Positions 25,792 to 33,456 of a DNA stretch of 64,000 bases are shown in pieces (within the stretch, counting starts at the first letter, position 1; the number at the start of each line of letters is the position of its first letter). The DNA comes from Candidatus Heritagella gallinarum (lineage in GTDB: Bacteria; Bacillota; Clostridia; Oscillospirales; Acutalibacteraceae): the NCBI GenBank assembly GCA_904394685.1, contig CAJFNK010000039.1, forward strand, positions 60,414-124,413. The letters run 5' to 3'. Under the pieces are notes generated by a model. That model did not search any database and was not told the DNA's origin. It was given only the letters and a program-made list of their open reading frames with translations. Made by a program: the position numbers and the translations under genes.

Positions 25792-25947
25792 AGGGGCTAT
25801 CTGAAAAGTCGAAATTATCGTCTTTTCCTACGGACATCATGAAATGATGTCGTGCAATGGCAGCTACTGCGTTAAAAATCGTTTTTGCCTTGTATCTGCC
25901 TATTGCTTGTGGAAAATCTTTCAATTTCTTTGTTTTCAGAAACGCCC
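25792..25947. repeat. MITE-like palindromic repeat, copy 2
   Basis: 156 bases between mltG and the U32 gene. Ends are GGGGCTATCTGAAAA and TTTTCAGAAACGCCC, matching as inverted repeats at 12 of 15 positions. It resembles, in inverted orientation, the element at 4150-4312 over its ends, the TATCGTCTTTTCC block and a GGCAGCTACTGCGTTAAAAAT block. An internal hairpin GACATCAT/ATGATGTC is present. It has no coding content. Confidence 0.6.
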
Positions 25948-25951
25948 AAGA

Positions 25952-25980
25952 AAAACGGGCGTGTTTTCAGCGCCCGTTTT
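25952..25980 (+). terminator. Terminator/attenuator hairpin before the U32 gene
   Basis: AAAACGGGCG and CGCCCGTTTT pair over 10 bp with a 9-base loop, followed by GTTTC. An alternative stem pairs ACGCCC (25942-25947, the repeat end) with GGGCGT (25957-25962) and would disrupt it. Confidence 0.6.
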
Positions 25981-26006
25981 GTTTCGAAAAAAAGGAGGAA
26001 TTTCCA

Positions 26007-27248
26007 TTGAGTACTAACGTTGCCGAGCTGTTATCTCCGGCGGGAGACTTTGAGCGGCTGCGTGCGGCCTTCCGCTATGGGGCGGACGCCGTCTATTTGG
26101 CGGGACATGTGTTCGGTATGAGAAGCGCATCCCCCAATTTCAGCTTTGAAGAAATGTGTGAGGCTTCCCGTCTGGCGCACGAACTGGGCAAAAAAGTATA
26201 TGTTACCTGCAACACACTTCCAAGAGGCGATGAGCTTTCTCAGCTGCCGGGTTATCTGGAAAGCTGTGAAGCAGCCGGGGTGGATGCCCTGATTATCAGC
26301 GATATGGGCGTTTTGCGGATGGCAAAAAAATACGCCCCCAAAACCGAAATCCATATTTCTACCCAGACAGGGGTGGTAAATGCAGAGGCCGCCTGCATGT
26401 TCCACGAGCTGGGTGCTTCCCGTGTGGTGCTGGCCAGAGAGATGACGCTGGATGAAATCCGGGAAATCCGGGCCAATACCCCAAAAGAACTGGAAATCGA
26501 GGCGTTTGTCCATGGGGCGATGTGTGTGTCTTTTTCGGGCAGATGCCTGCTTTCCAATTATTTTACCGGACGTGACGGAAACAGGGGAGAATGTGCTCAG
26601 CCCTGCCGCTGGAAATACAGCCTGATGGAAGAAACCCGTCCGGGGCGCTATATGCCGATTGAAGAAACCGGAGAGGGGACGTTTATCCTCAATTCCCGTG
26701 ACCTGTGTATGGCGGAACATATCCCGGAGCTCTTAGAGGCGGGCATTTACAGCCTGAAAATTGAGGGCCGGGCCAAGGCGGATTATTATGTAGCCAGCGT
26801 GACCAAAGCCTATCGTGGCGCACTGGATGCGGCTCTCGAAGGCCGCCCGCTGCCCGAATGGGTAATGCCGGAGCTGGATAAAATCAGCCACCGCAGCTAT
26901 GGCACCGGATTTTATTTTGACCGTGGCGGCCCCGGACAGGATTCGGAGCGGGGCGGCTATGTCCGTGACTGGGAAGTAGCGGCGGTTTGTATGGGAATGG
27001 TGGATGATACCCATGTGCGCCTTTCTCAGCGGAACCGGTTTTTCAGTGGAGAACCACTGGATGTTCTGTGCCCGCAGGAAGAGCCCTTTGTCGTGGTGTT
27101 GGAAGACATGAAAAACAGCGAAGGGGAAGCCATCGAAGCCGCTCCCCATGCAACCATGGAGGTTATCGCCAAAGTCAGCCATCCCATCCCGGCCGGTGCC
27201 TATTTGCGCAGGCGGCGTGGAGAAAAGAATGTGCTGGAAACAGTATGA
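26007..27248 (+). CDS. U32-family peptidase / RlhA-TrhP-like protein
   Basis: 413 residues. The U32 signature is intact: EAFVHGAMCVSFSGRCLLSN followed by GRDGNRGECAQPCRWKY, whose cysteines are now associated with RNA hydroxylation (TrhP, RlhA) rather than proteolysis. The N-terminal ELLSPAGDFERLRAAFRYGA fits. I chose the TTG at 26007 because AAAGGAGG lies 8 bases before it; no ATG fits as well. tRNA uridine hydroxylation is the most likely role, by family knowledge only. Confidence 0.87.
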   Translation: MSTNVAELLSPAGDFERLRAAFRYGADAVYLAGHVFGMRSASPNFSFEEMCEASRLAHELGKKVYVTCNTLPRGDELSQLPGYLESCEAAGVDALIISDMGVLRMAKKYAPKTEIHISTQTGVVNAEAACMFHELGASRVVLAREMTLDEIREIRANTPKELEIEAFVHGAMCVSFSGRCLLSNYFTGRDGNRGECAQPCRWKYSLMEETRPGRYMPIEETGEGTFILNSRDLCMAEHIPELLEAGIYSLKIEGRAKADYYVASVTKAYRGALDAALEGRPLPEWVMPELDKISHRSYGTGFYFDRGGPGQDSERGGYVRDWEVAAVCMGMVDDTHVRLSQRNRFFSGEPLDVLCPQEEPFVVVLEDMKNSEGEAIEAAPHATMEVIAKVSHPIPAGAYLRRRRGEKNVLETV

Positions 27249-27316
27249 TAGAGAAAGAAGAATAAATTTCTAGCTTTTATCAACAATTCACCATATCTTT
27301 TTTGTGTAAGATACGG

Positions 27317-27355
27317 TATAATAGGGACAAAAACGATTTGTGATAAGGATATCAC
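27317..27355 (+). promoter_or_regulatory. Promoter -10 and palindrome before galE
   Basis: TATAAT at 27317-27322 without a convincing -35. GTGATA-AGGA-TATCAC (27340-27355) is a perfect 6-base inverted repeat about 18 bases downstream, a possible operator. Confidence 0.4.
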
Positions 27356-27389
27356 GAGTGGTTTTATCATGAAAGTGAGGTAGATTGTA

Positions 27390-28415
27390 ATGAAAATTTT
27401 GGTTACCGGTGGCGCAGGCTACATTGGAAGCCATACCTGTATTTGTTTGATGGAATCCGGGTATGAGGTGGTTGTGGTTGATAATCTTGTCAACAGCAAG
27501 ATCGAAGCCCTTCACCGTGTGGAGGAACTCGTTGGTAAAAAGGTCACCTTCTATGAGAAGGATGTTTGCGACCGGGAAGCTATGGAGGAAATTTTCAGCA
27601 AAGAGAAAATCGATGCTGTGATTCATTTTGCCGGCCTCAAAGCAGTTGGTGAGTCGGTTCGGATTCCCCTGCGGTATTATCAGAACAACCTGATTTCCAC
27701 GCTGGTACTGTTGGACGTTATGAAAAACCACGGTGTGCATAACTTCGTGTTTAGCTCCTCTGCTACCGTTTACGGCGACCCTGCTACGGTTCCGATCACC
27801 GAGGATTTCCCGCTGTCCACCACCAACCCCTATGGCGCCACAAAGCTGATGATCGAGAATATGCTCAAGGATATCGCCAAGGCAGATCCGGAGTTTAATC
27901 CCATCCTGCTGCGTTACTTTAACCCTGTAGGTGCCCACAAGAGCGGACGCATCGGTGAAGACCCCAACGGTATCCCCAACAATCTGGTTCCCTATATCAC
28001 GCAGGTGGCAATCGGCAAGCTGGAAAAGCTGCGTGTGTTTGGCGGCGACTATCCCACCCCCGACGGCACCGGTGTGCGTGACTATATCCATGTGGTAGAC
28101 CTGGCGATGGGCCATGTGGCTGCTGTGAAACTGTTTGGCGAGGATGGAAAAACCAACTGCGGGCTGCGGATTTATAATCTGGGTACCGGTACCGGCTATT
28201 CCGTGCTGGATATGGTCAAAGCATTTGAGAAGGCAGTGGGACATCCGATTCCTTATGAGATCGTCGAGCGCCGTCCGGGCGACATCCCGGCCTGCTATGC
28301 AGATTGCAGCAAGGCCAAGGCAGAGCTTCATTGGCAGGCTCAAAAAACACTGGACGATATGTGTGCGGATTCCTGGAGATGGCAGTCCCAGAACCCCAAC
28401 GGTTATGACGACTGA
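27390..28415 (+). CDS. galE: UDP-glucose 4-epimerase
   Basis: Short-chain dehydrogenase family enzyme of 341 residues that interconverts UDP-glucose and UDP-galactose. The NAD motif is [11 protein letters not shown], the catalytic Ser in FSSSATVYG and the Tyr-Lys pair in NPYGATKLM. The middle and end ([34 protein letters not shown]) are typical GalE. No other gal genes adjoin; it may serve cell-envelope sugars. Confidence 0.96.
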   Translation: MKILVTGGAGYIGSHTCICLMESGYEVVVVDNLVNSKIEALHRVEELVGKKVTFYEKDVCDREAMEEIFSKEKIDAVIHFAGLKAVGESVRIPLRYYQNNLISTLVLLDVMKNHGVHNFVFSSSATVYGDPATVPITEDFPLSTTNPYGATKLMIENMLKDIAKADPEFNPILLRYFNPVGAHKSGRIGEDPNGIPNNLVPYITQVAIGKLEKLRVFGGDYPTPDGTGVRDYIHVVDLAMGHVAAVKLFGEDGKTNCGLRIYNLGTGTGYSVLDMVKAFEKAVGHPIPYEIVERRPGDIPACYADCSKAKAELHWQAQKTLDDMCADSWRWQSQNPNGYDD

Positions 28416-28449
28416 GTTCGGGTAAACCTGAATAGTGATTTGAGTTCAT

Positions 28450-28484
28450 AAAAGGGAGTAGAGCGATTTGCTCTGCTCCCTTTT
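28450..28484 (+). terminator. Terminator after galE
   Basis: AAAGGGAG-T-AGAGC pairs with GCTCT-G-CTCCCTTT around loop GATTT, followed by TTGTCTT. The T-run is partly within the stem. Confidence 0.82.
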
Positions 28485-28585
28485 GTCTTGTGAATTGTGT
28501 ACAGGCTTTCCGGCAAAAATCCGGGTGGAAATCTACTATCAGCGCCCTTTACAAATTCTTAATATCTATATTACAATACAATAAG

Positions 28586-28600
28586 TGTGCTTTGAGCACA
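28586..28600. promoter_or_regulatory. Operator-like palindrome before the MATE exporter
   Basis: TGTGCT-TTG-AGCACA is a perfect inverted repeat just after a probable promoter (TTTACA, 18 bases, TACAAT) and 31 bases before the start codon. Confidence 0.45.
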
Positions 28601-28630
28601 TGAGTTTATGGAATAAGGGGAAAAGGCAAT

Positions 28631-29986
28631 ATGACCAAAAGTTCGTTTGACAGCCGGGTGTTTTACAAGTCGGTTTTGGCGCTGGTGCTTCCTATGGCAG
28701 CGCAAAACCTGATTAACGTGGGCATCTCGTCATTGGATGTGATTATGCTGGGCAGTGTGGGGGAAACCGTCCTGTCGGGTTCTTCTCTGGCCAACCAGAT
28801 TCAGTTTATTATGACCATGATCTTTTTTGGCGTTACCTCCGGTGCCTGTGTGCTGACCGCCCAGTATTGGGGAAAAGGGGATCGCCGTACCATTGAAAAG
28901 GTGATGGGAATTGCCCTGCGGATTTCGATTACTACCGGAATTGTTTTCACATTGGCGGTGGAATTGTTTCCCGCACAGCTGATGAGCCTGTTTACCAATG
29001 AGCAGCCGGTGATCGAGGAAGGCGTCAAATATCTTCAGGTGGTGGGAGTTTCCTACCTGTTTATGAGCATCACCATGATCTACCTGAACATCATGCGGAG
29101 CGTGGAGCGTGTGATTATCTCCACGGTGGTGTATTCGGTGTCGCTGGTAACGAACGGCGTTTTGAATGCAGTCTTTATTTTTGGCCTTTTGGGATTTCCT
29201 GCCATGACCATCCGTGGTGCGGCATTGGGTACGGTTGTTGCCCGTGGAGTAGAACTGGTGATCGTTCTGATCTATGCCTATCGTCCGAATCAACCTGTTA
29301 AGCTGCGGATTTCTGACATTTTTGCAAAAGACCGTCTGCTGCTGCGTGACTTTTTAAAGTATTCGATTCCCGTTACACTGAACGAGCTGATGTGGGGCGG
29401 CGGCGTTTCCATGATTGCCGCTGTGATTGGCCACATGGGCAGCGCTGCGGTTGCGGCCAACTCGGTGGCGCAGGTTACCCGGCAGCTGGCAACGGTGGTG
29501 GCGTTTGGTATCGCCAATGCCACAGCGATTATGATTGGCAAGGCAATCGGCGAGGGGAACGAAGATAAGGCGGAGGATTTTGGACGCCGGTTTGTCTGGC
29601 TCACGATTATTGCCGGAGTTGTAGGCGGATTGGTCGTGCTTTGCGTCAGCCCGATCGCCAGCCACTATATGACATTGACCGATCAGGCACGGGAATATCT
29701 GACATTTATGATGTTCGTGATGTCCTATTTCGTGGTTGGACAGGCATTCAATAGCACGATGGTGGTGGGTGTGTTCCGAGCTGGCGGCGACACCAAATTT
29801 GGTTTGATAGAAGACTCGATCGCCATGTGGGGAATTTCCATCCTCATCGGCGCTTTGGGCGCATTTGTGTTTGGATGGGGTGTCCAGGCGGTGTATGTTG
29901 TGCTGATGAGTGATGAGATTATCAAGATTCCGGTGAACTGGTGGCGCTATCGCACCAAAATCTGGCTGCGAAACGTAACCCGGTAA
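28631..29986 (+). CDS. MATE-family multidrug/Na+ antiporter
   Basis: 451 residues, twelve predicted helices in two six-helix halves. Opening VLPMAAQNLINVGISSLDVIM and the repeat half SIPVTLNELMWGGGVSMIAA are typical of clostridial MATE proteins. Such proteins expel cationic drugs or metabolites with Na+ or H+ gradients. Substrate unknown. It lies 13 bases upstream of maf and is probably co-transcribed with it. Confidence 0.92.
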   Translation: MTKSSFDSRVFYKSVLALVLPMAAQNLINVGISSLDVIMLGSVGETVLSGSSLANQIQFIMTMIFFGVTSGACVLTAQYWGKGDRRTIEKVMGIALRISITTGIVFTLAVELFPAQLMSLFTNEQPVIEEGVKYLQVVGVSYLFMSITMIYLNIMRSVERVIISTVVYSVSLVTNGVLNAVFIFGLLGFPAMTIRGAALGTVVARGVELVIVLIYAYRPNQPVKLRISDIFAKDRLLLRDFLKYSIPVTLNELMWGGGVSMIAAVIGHMGSAAVAANSVAQVTRQLATVVAFGIANATAIMIGKAIGEGNEDKAEDFGRRFVWLTIIAGVVGGLVVLCVSPIASHYMTLTDQAREYLTFMMFVMSYFVVGQAFNSTMVVGVFRAGGDTKFGLIEDSIAMWGISILIGALGAFVFGWGVQAVYVVLMSDEIIKIPVNWWRYRTKIWLRNVTR

Positions 29987-29999
29987 CGAAAGGGGTGTT

Positions 30000-30560
30000 A
30001 TGATGCAGGAGATCATTCTGGCTTCCGGCTCTCCCCGCCGCCGGGAGCTTTTAGAGATGGCAGGGGTTCCCTTTTCGGTGATAACGGCGGATGTGGACGA
30101 AAGCCTGCCCGAAGGAATCGACCCGGTTGAAGCGGTACAGCTTCTGGCGGGCAAAAAAGCAGCGGCGATTCAAAAAGAAGCCAAATTGATTTTGGCTGCC
30201 GATACCGTTGTGGCGTTGGACGGGGAAATATTTGGCAAGCCGTCTGATACAGAAGACGCCAAGCGGATTCTCCGAACCCTTTCGGGAAAAATCCACCAGG
30301 TACACACAGGGGTGTGCCTGCGGGAGGGCAATCGGGAAAAGCGCTTTTGCGTTACGGCGCAGGTAGAATTTTATCCGCTGACAGAAGAAGCAATCAGCCG
30401 GTATGTGGATTCCGGCGAACCCATGGACAAAGCGGGCGCCTATGGGATTCAGGGAAAAGGCGCTTTGCTGATTCGGCGCATCGAGGGAGATTACTATACC
30501 ATCGTTGGGCTGCCTATCGCCCGTGTGGTGCGGGAGCTGGAAAACTGGAACCGCTGCTGA
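30000..30560 (+). CDS. maf: Maf-family nucleotide pyrophosphatase
   Basis: 186 residues with the Maf signature IILASGSPRRRELLEMAGV and the catalytic ADTVVALDG block. Maf proteins hydrolyse non-canonical nucleoside triphosphates such as dTTP/UTP or methylated forms and affect septation when overproduced. Start is ATG 30000 or, better spaced from AAAGGGG, ATG 30003. Confidence 0.93.
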   Translation: MMQEIILASGSPRRRELLEMAGVPFSVITADVDESLPEGIDPVEAVQLLAGKKAAAIQKEAKLILAADTVVALDGEIFGKPSDTEDAKRILRTLSGKIHQVHTGVCLREGNREKRFCVTAQVEFYPLTEEAISRYVDSGEPMDKAGAYGIQGKGALLIRRIEGDYYTIVGLPIARVVRELENWNRC

Positions 30561-30641
30561 TACCGGCGGATAAAATAGCCTCAGGAACCAAAAACCGCCT
30601 TCTATCATAGACTGGAATATAGGTCTGTGGGAGGTGGCGGA

Positions 30642-31295
30642 ATGAGACGCTTTCATAGAAGAAGACCCCGGCGCAGGCTCAACCGCCGGGGCTTTTTTAC
30701 CCTGATTTTGCTGACGGCGCTGGTGTTGACCGGGCTTGCGGAATGGCGTATACATACGGTTTTTGACGATGTTACTTATTATCAGGCACAGAGGATGATT
30801 ACCGAAGCAGTTAATGAGGCGGTTGCCTCCATTTCACAGGAGATTTCAACCCAGGAATCAGAACCGCTGGTGTCGGCTGTGCAGGGAGAAAGCGGTTCCA
30901 CACAAAGCCTGATGGTAAATTCTGTGGCTATGAACCGTGTCAAGAGCGAAGTGGCGCTGCGGGTACAGGAATCGCTTTCCGGCAATCACTGTGAAACCGG
31001 AATTCCGCTGGGAACCCTTTTGGGCAGCGCACTGCTGCATGGCCGGGGGCCGTCGTTGCCGCTGCGGGTTTCGGCAGATGGCAATGTACAGGTGGACTAT
31101 GAGAGCAGCTTTTCTTCTGCGGGGCTCAACCAGACGTGCCACCGCATTGTCTTAACGGTGCAGGTGGAGGCGTGTACCTATGTGCCGGGTGCTTCAGGGA
31201 AAGTTCAGTCGGAAACCTCGGTGGTGCTGGCAGAAACGGTGATTGTGGGCGGCGTGCCGCAACTTGTAACCGGCTGGAATGGGATTTCTGACTAA
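30642..31295 (+). CDS. yunB: Sporulation protein YunB
   Basis: 217 residues with a basic N-terminus (RRFHRRRPRRRLNRR), one membrane helix and an extracytoplasmic domain. Family blocks visible are VNSVAMNRVKSEVALRVQ, GIPLGTLLGSALLHGRGP and SETSVVLAETVIVGGVP. YunB is a sigma-E-controlled sporulation protein in Bacillus and is found in spore formers, so the host probably sporulates. The start ATG 30642 follows GGAGG by 7 bases. Confidence 0.88.
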   Translation: MRRFHRRRPRRRLNRRGFFTLILLTALVLTGLAEWRIHTVFDDVTYYQAQRMITEAVNEAVASISQEISTQESEPLVSAVQGESGSTQSLMVNSVAMNRVKSEVALRVQESLSGNHCETGIPLGTLLGSALLHGRGPSLPLRVSADGNVQVDYESSFSSAGLNQTCHRIVLTVQVEACTYVPGASGKVQSETSVVLAETVIVGGVPQLVTGWNGISD

Positions 31296-31387
31296 AATTC
31301 TTTATTGTGTTTTTCTGCTGGTCAAAAAGTAGCCTATTTTTTGAATCACAAGCATAAAAACAGGAATACATAAAAATAATTTATTTG

Positions 31388-31416
31388 TTGACAAAAAATT
31401 TATTGTTTGGTAATAT
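31388..31416 (+). promoter_or_regulatory. Promoter of the structured element before DUF2752
   Basis: TTGACA (31388-31393), 17-base spacer, TAATAT (31411-31416). Transcription would begin near 31423, within the first arm of the structured element. Confidence 0.75.
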
Positions 31417-31420
31417 ATAA

Positions 31421-31536
31421 GCGTACATTTTCGTTCCAAAAAAATTAGGTGTATTTCCCTTAAAATTCAAGGAAATACACCTAAAAAGAAGTTAAAATTC
31501 TTTTTTTATTCATGAACGAAAATGTACGCCTTTTTT
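31421..31536 (+). ncRNA. Structured RNA or attenuator: three-helix element closed by a 16-bp stem
   Basis: GCGTACATTTTCGTTC (31421-31436) is perfectly complementary to 31514-31529. Inside lie a perfect 14-bp hairpin (31445-31458 with 31471-31484) and a weaker AT-rich hairpin AAAGAA/TTCTTT (31485-31503). Together they give a three-way junction. The outer stem is followed by C and T6 (31531-31536), so the whole can act as a terminator. It starts at the expected transcription start, and its last arm contains the ATG of the DUF2752 gene. I do not recognise a known RNA family. Confidence 0.6.
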
Positions 31537-31857
31537 GTCAATGTAGTTCACTGGTCGATTCCATGTCCTATCTTTTTGGTTACCCATCTCTATTGTCCGG
31601 GATGTGGGGTGACAAGGATGTGCAGTGCTTTGCTGCAACTGGATTTTGGTGCGGCGGCTCGATATAATCTGGGGTTGATGCTGGTTGCTCCGGCAATTGC
31701 GGCGATATTCGTCCCGCAGCTGATTTCCTATCTGCGAACAGGGGACAGTACTCTAAAACGCTGGCAGAATTTTCTCTTGTGGGGCGTGATTTGCTGGCTA
31801 TTGCTGTTTGCCGTTTTGCGGAATCTGCCGGCGTTTTCATTTTTAGCACCATCATAG
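31522..31857 (+). CDS. DUF2752 membrane protein
   Basis: 111 residues with the DUF2752 signature LYCPGCGVTRMCSALLQLDF and two membrane segments (about 52-70, 87-105). Function is unknown. The only in-frame start before the cysteine motif is ATG 31522, which has no Shine-Dalgarno sequence and lies in the 3' arm of a long stem, so translation may be controlled by that structure or start differently. It ends 17 bases before fruK. Confidence 0.75.
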   Translation: MYAFFVNVVHWSIPCPIFLVTHLYCPGCGVTRMCSALLQLDFGAAARYNLGLMLVAPAIAAIFVPQLISYLRTGDSTLKRWQNFLLWGVICWLLLFAVLRNLPAFSFLAPS

Positions 31858-31874
31858 AAAGGAAGAAAATCCGA

Positions 31875-32789
31875 ATGGTCGTAACTGTTACCTTTAACCC
31901 TGCTTTGGATTATATTGTGTATTTGCCTTCGTTTGAAACCGGTGGGCTGAACCGTACCGAAAAGGAAAGTATTGTGCCGGGCGGAAAAGGGATCAATGTA
32001 TCTGTTGTGCTGGCACATTTGGGAATCCCAAACCGTGCTTTGGGGTTTGTGGCCGGTTTTACCGGAGAGGAAATTTGCCGCCGTTTGCAGCAAGCGGGAT
32101 GTGAAGCGGATTTTATCCGGATTCCGGATGGCTTTTCCCGAATCAATGTAAAAATAAAGGGAAATGAAGAAACCGAAATTAACGGCCAAGGCCCGAAGAT
32201 TGAAGAAGCACAGCTCAGACAGCTCACACAGCAGCTTTCAGAGCTTACCAGCGGCGACTATCTGGTTTTGGCGGGGAGCATCCCCAAAACATTGCCGGAA
32301 AATTTGTATCAGCAGATTTTAAAGCCGCTTTCCCAGCGGGGTGTGAATTGTGTAGTAGATGCAACCGGAGAGCTTCTCCGCAGCGTTTTGCCCTACCGCC
32401 CGTTTCTGGTAAAGCCCAACCACCATGAGCTGGGCGAGCTGTTTGGCGAAACCCTTTGCTCAGATGAAGATATTTCCCGCTGCGCTCATCGGGTGCAACA
32501 AATGGGCGCCCGAAATGTCTTGGTGTCCATGGCCGGAGACGGCGCTTATCTTCTCACAGAGAGCGGGGAGGAGTACCGGTTGCCGGCGCCAAGCGGGACG
32601 GTTGTCAATTCCGTAGGGGCGGGGGATTCCATGGTGGCGGGATTCCTGGCGGGATGGATTCAGACGGGAGCCTATGAATCGGCATTTCGTTTGGGGGTTG
32701 CATCTGGCAGCGCCACTGCTTTTAAGGAATGGCTGGCCGAGCGGGAAGAAGTGGATGCTATCCTGCAAAAAATGGAAGAAAATCATTAA
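31875..32789 (+). CDS. fruK: 1-phosphofructokinase (PfkB family)
   Basis: 304-residue ribokinase-family sugar kinase. VTFNPALDYIVYL, VPGGKGINVSVVLAHLG and the anion hole/catalytic NSVGAGDSMVAGFLAG are typical of FruK and of tagatose-6-phosphate kinase LacC. The neighbourhood lacks a fructose PTS, so the substrate (fructose-1-P, or tagatose-6-P as alternative) is not settled. Start ATG 31875 follows AAAGGAAG. Confidence 0.85.
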   Translation: MVVTVTFNPALDYIVYLPSFETGGLNRTEKESIVPGGKGINVSVVLAHLGIPNRALGFVAGFTGEEICRRLQQAGCEADFIRIPDGFSRINVKIKGNEETEINGQGPKIEEAQLRQLTQQLSELTSGDYLVLAGSIPKTLPENLYQQILKPLSQRGVNCVVDATGELLRSVLPYRPFLVKPNHHELGELFGETLCSDEDISRCAHRVQQMGARNVLVSMAGDGAYLLTESGEEYRLPAPSGTVVNSVGAGDSMVAGFLAGWIQTGAYESAFRLGVASGSATAFKEWLAEREEVDAILQKMEENH

Positions 32790-32791
32790 AG

Positions 32792-32832
32792 AAGCGCCGT
32801 GCTGAAGGAAATCCTTCTCAGCACGGCGCTTT
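32792..32832. terminator. Terminator between convergent fruK and ANTAR genes
   Basis: AAGCGCCGTGCTGA pairs perfectly with TCAGCACGGCGCTT; an inner AGG/CCT extends it. Weak T-runs on both sides allow bidirectional use. Confidence 0.85.
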
Positions 32833-32842
32833 GGTTTTGATA

Positions 32843-33427
32843 TTATCGAGAGGCACCTAAAATGCTTTCGGCCACTTCCCGGCGTGAGATACATCGGTCC
32901 ATCGCCTGCTTTTCGATAAAGCGGTGGGCGTCGGATTCGTTCATTTTCAGCTGATCGATCAGAACCCATTTGGCACGGTTGACGATGCGGATCTCCTGCA
33001 TTTTTTCTTCCAGCGAAAGTTTTCTCCGTTCCAACTTTTTTAGCCGCTCTCTGGTGGCAATCATCCAGTCGATTGCCTGTGAAACCATGATTCGGGAGGT
33101 CGGCTTTGCCAGCGTATAGACCCCATAGCCGGACACCCGGCTATATACATCAGCATATTCTTCTGCTTTGATGAGCAAAAGGGCAATGGTGTTTTTTTCG
33201 CTGCAAACATCAATGGAGAACCGGATTCCGGTTTCATCGGGAAGCGGAGCATTTATCACAACAAAGTCAAATGCTCTTTCGAGTATGGTCTGTCTGGCAG
33301 AAGTAACGCTGCTTTCCAGACGGATAGGGGAAAATTTTCCTTCGGGGAGGACAGAGAGCAGAGAGGCGTTAAAGCTTCTGGCAGCGGATACCACCAGAAC
33401 GCTGTAAACCCGTTCTTCTAAATCCAT
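32843..33427 (-). CDS. ANTAR-domain RNA-binding antiterminator (pseudo-receiver type)
   Basis: 194 residues: an N-terminal receiver-like domain (1 to about 120), a coiled-coil linker (RLKKLERRKLSLEEKM) and a C-terminal ANTAR domain (about 138-190, VNRAKWVLIDQLKMNESDAH). ANTAR proteins bind pairs of hairpins with six-base loops and stop terminators from forming. The expected phospho-acceptor Asp appears to be Asn in VVINAPLPDETG, so activation may not be phosphorylation. It is the last gene of the glutamate synthase operon and the obvious candidate to act on the two divergent leaders at 38188-38446. Confidence 0.88.
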   Translation of the reverse strand: MDLEERVYSVLVVSAARSFNASLLSVLPEGKFSPIRLESSVTSARQTILERAFDFVVINAPLPDETGIRFSIDVCSEKNTIALLLIKAEEYADVYSRVSGYGVYTLAKPTSRIMVSQAIDWMIATRERLKKLERRKLSLEEKMQEIRIVNRAKWVLIDQLKMNESDAHRFIEKQAMDRCISRREVAESILGASR

Positions 33428-33456
33428 GATGTCCCTCTCCTTTTTGCGGCTTGGTT

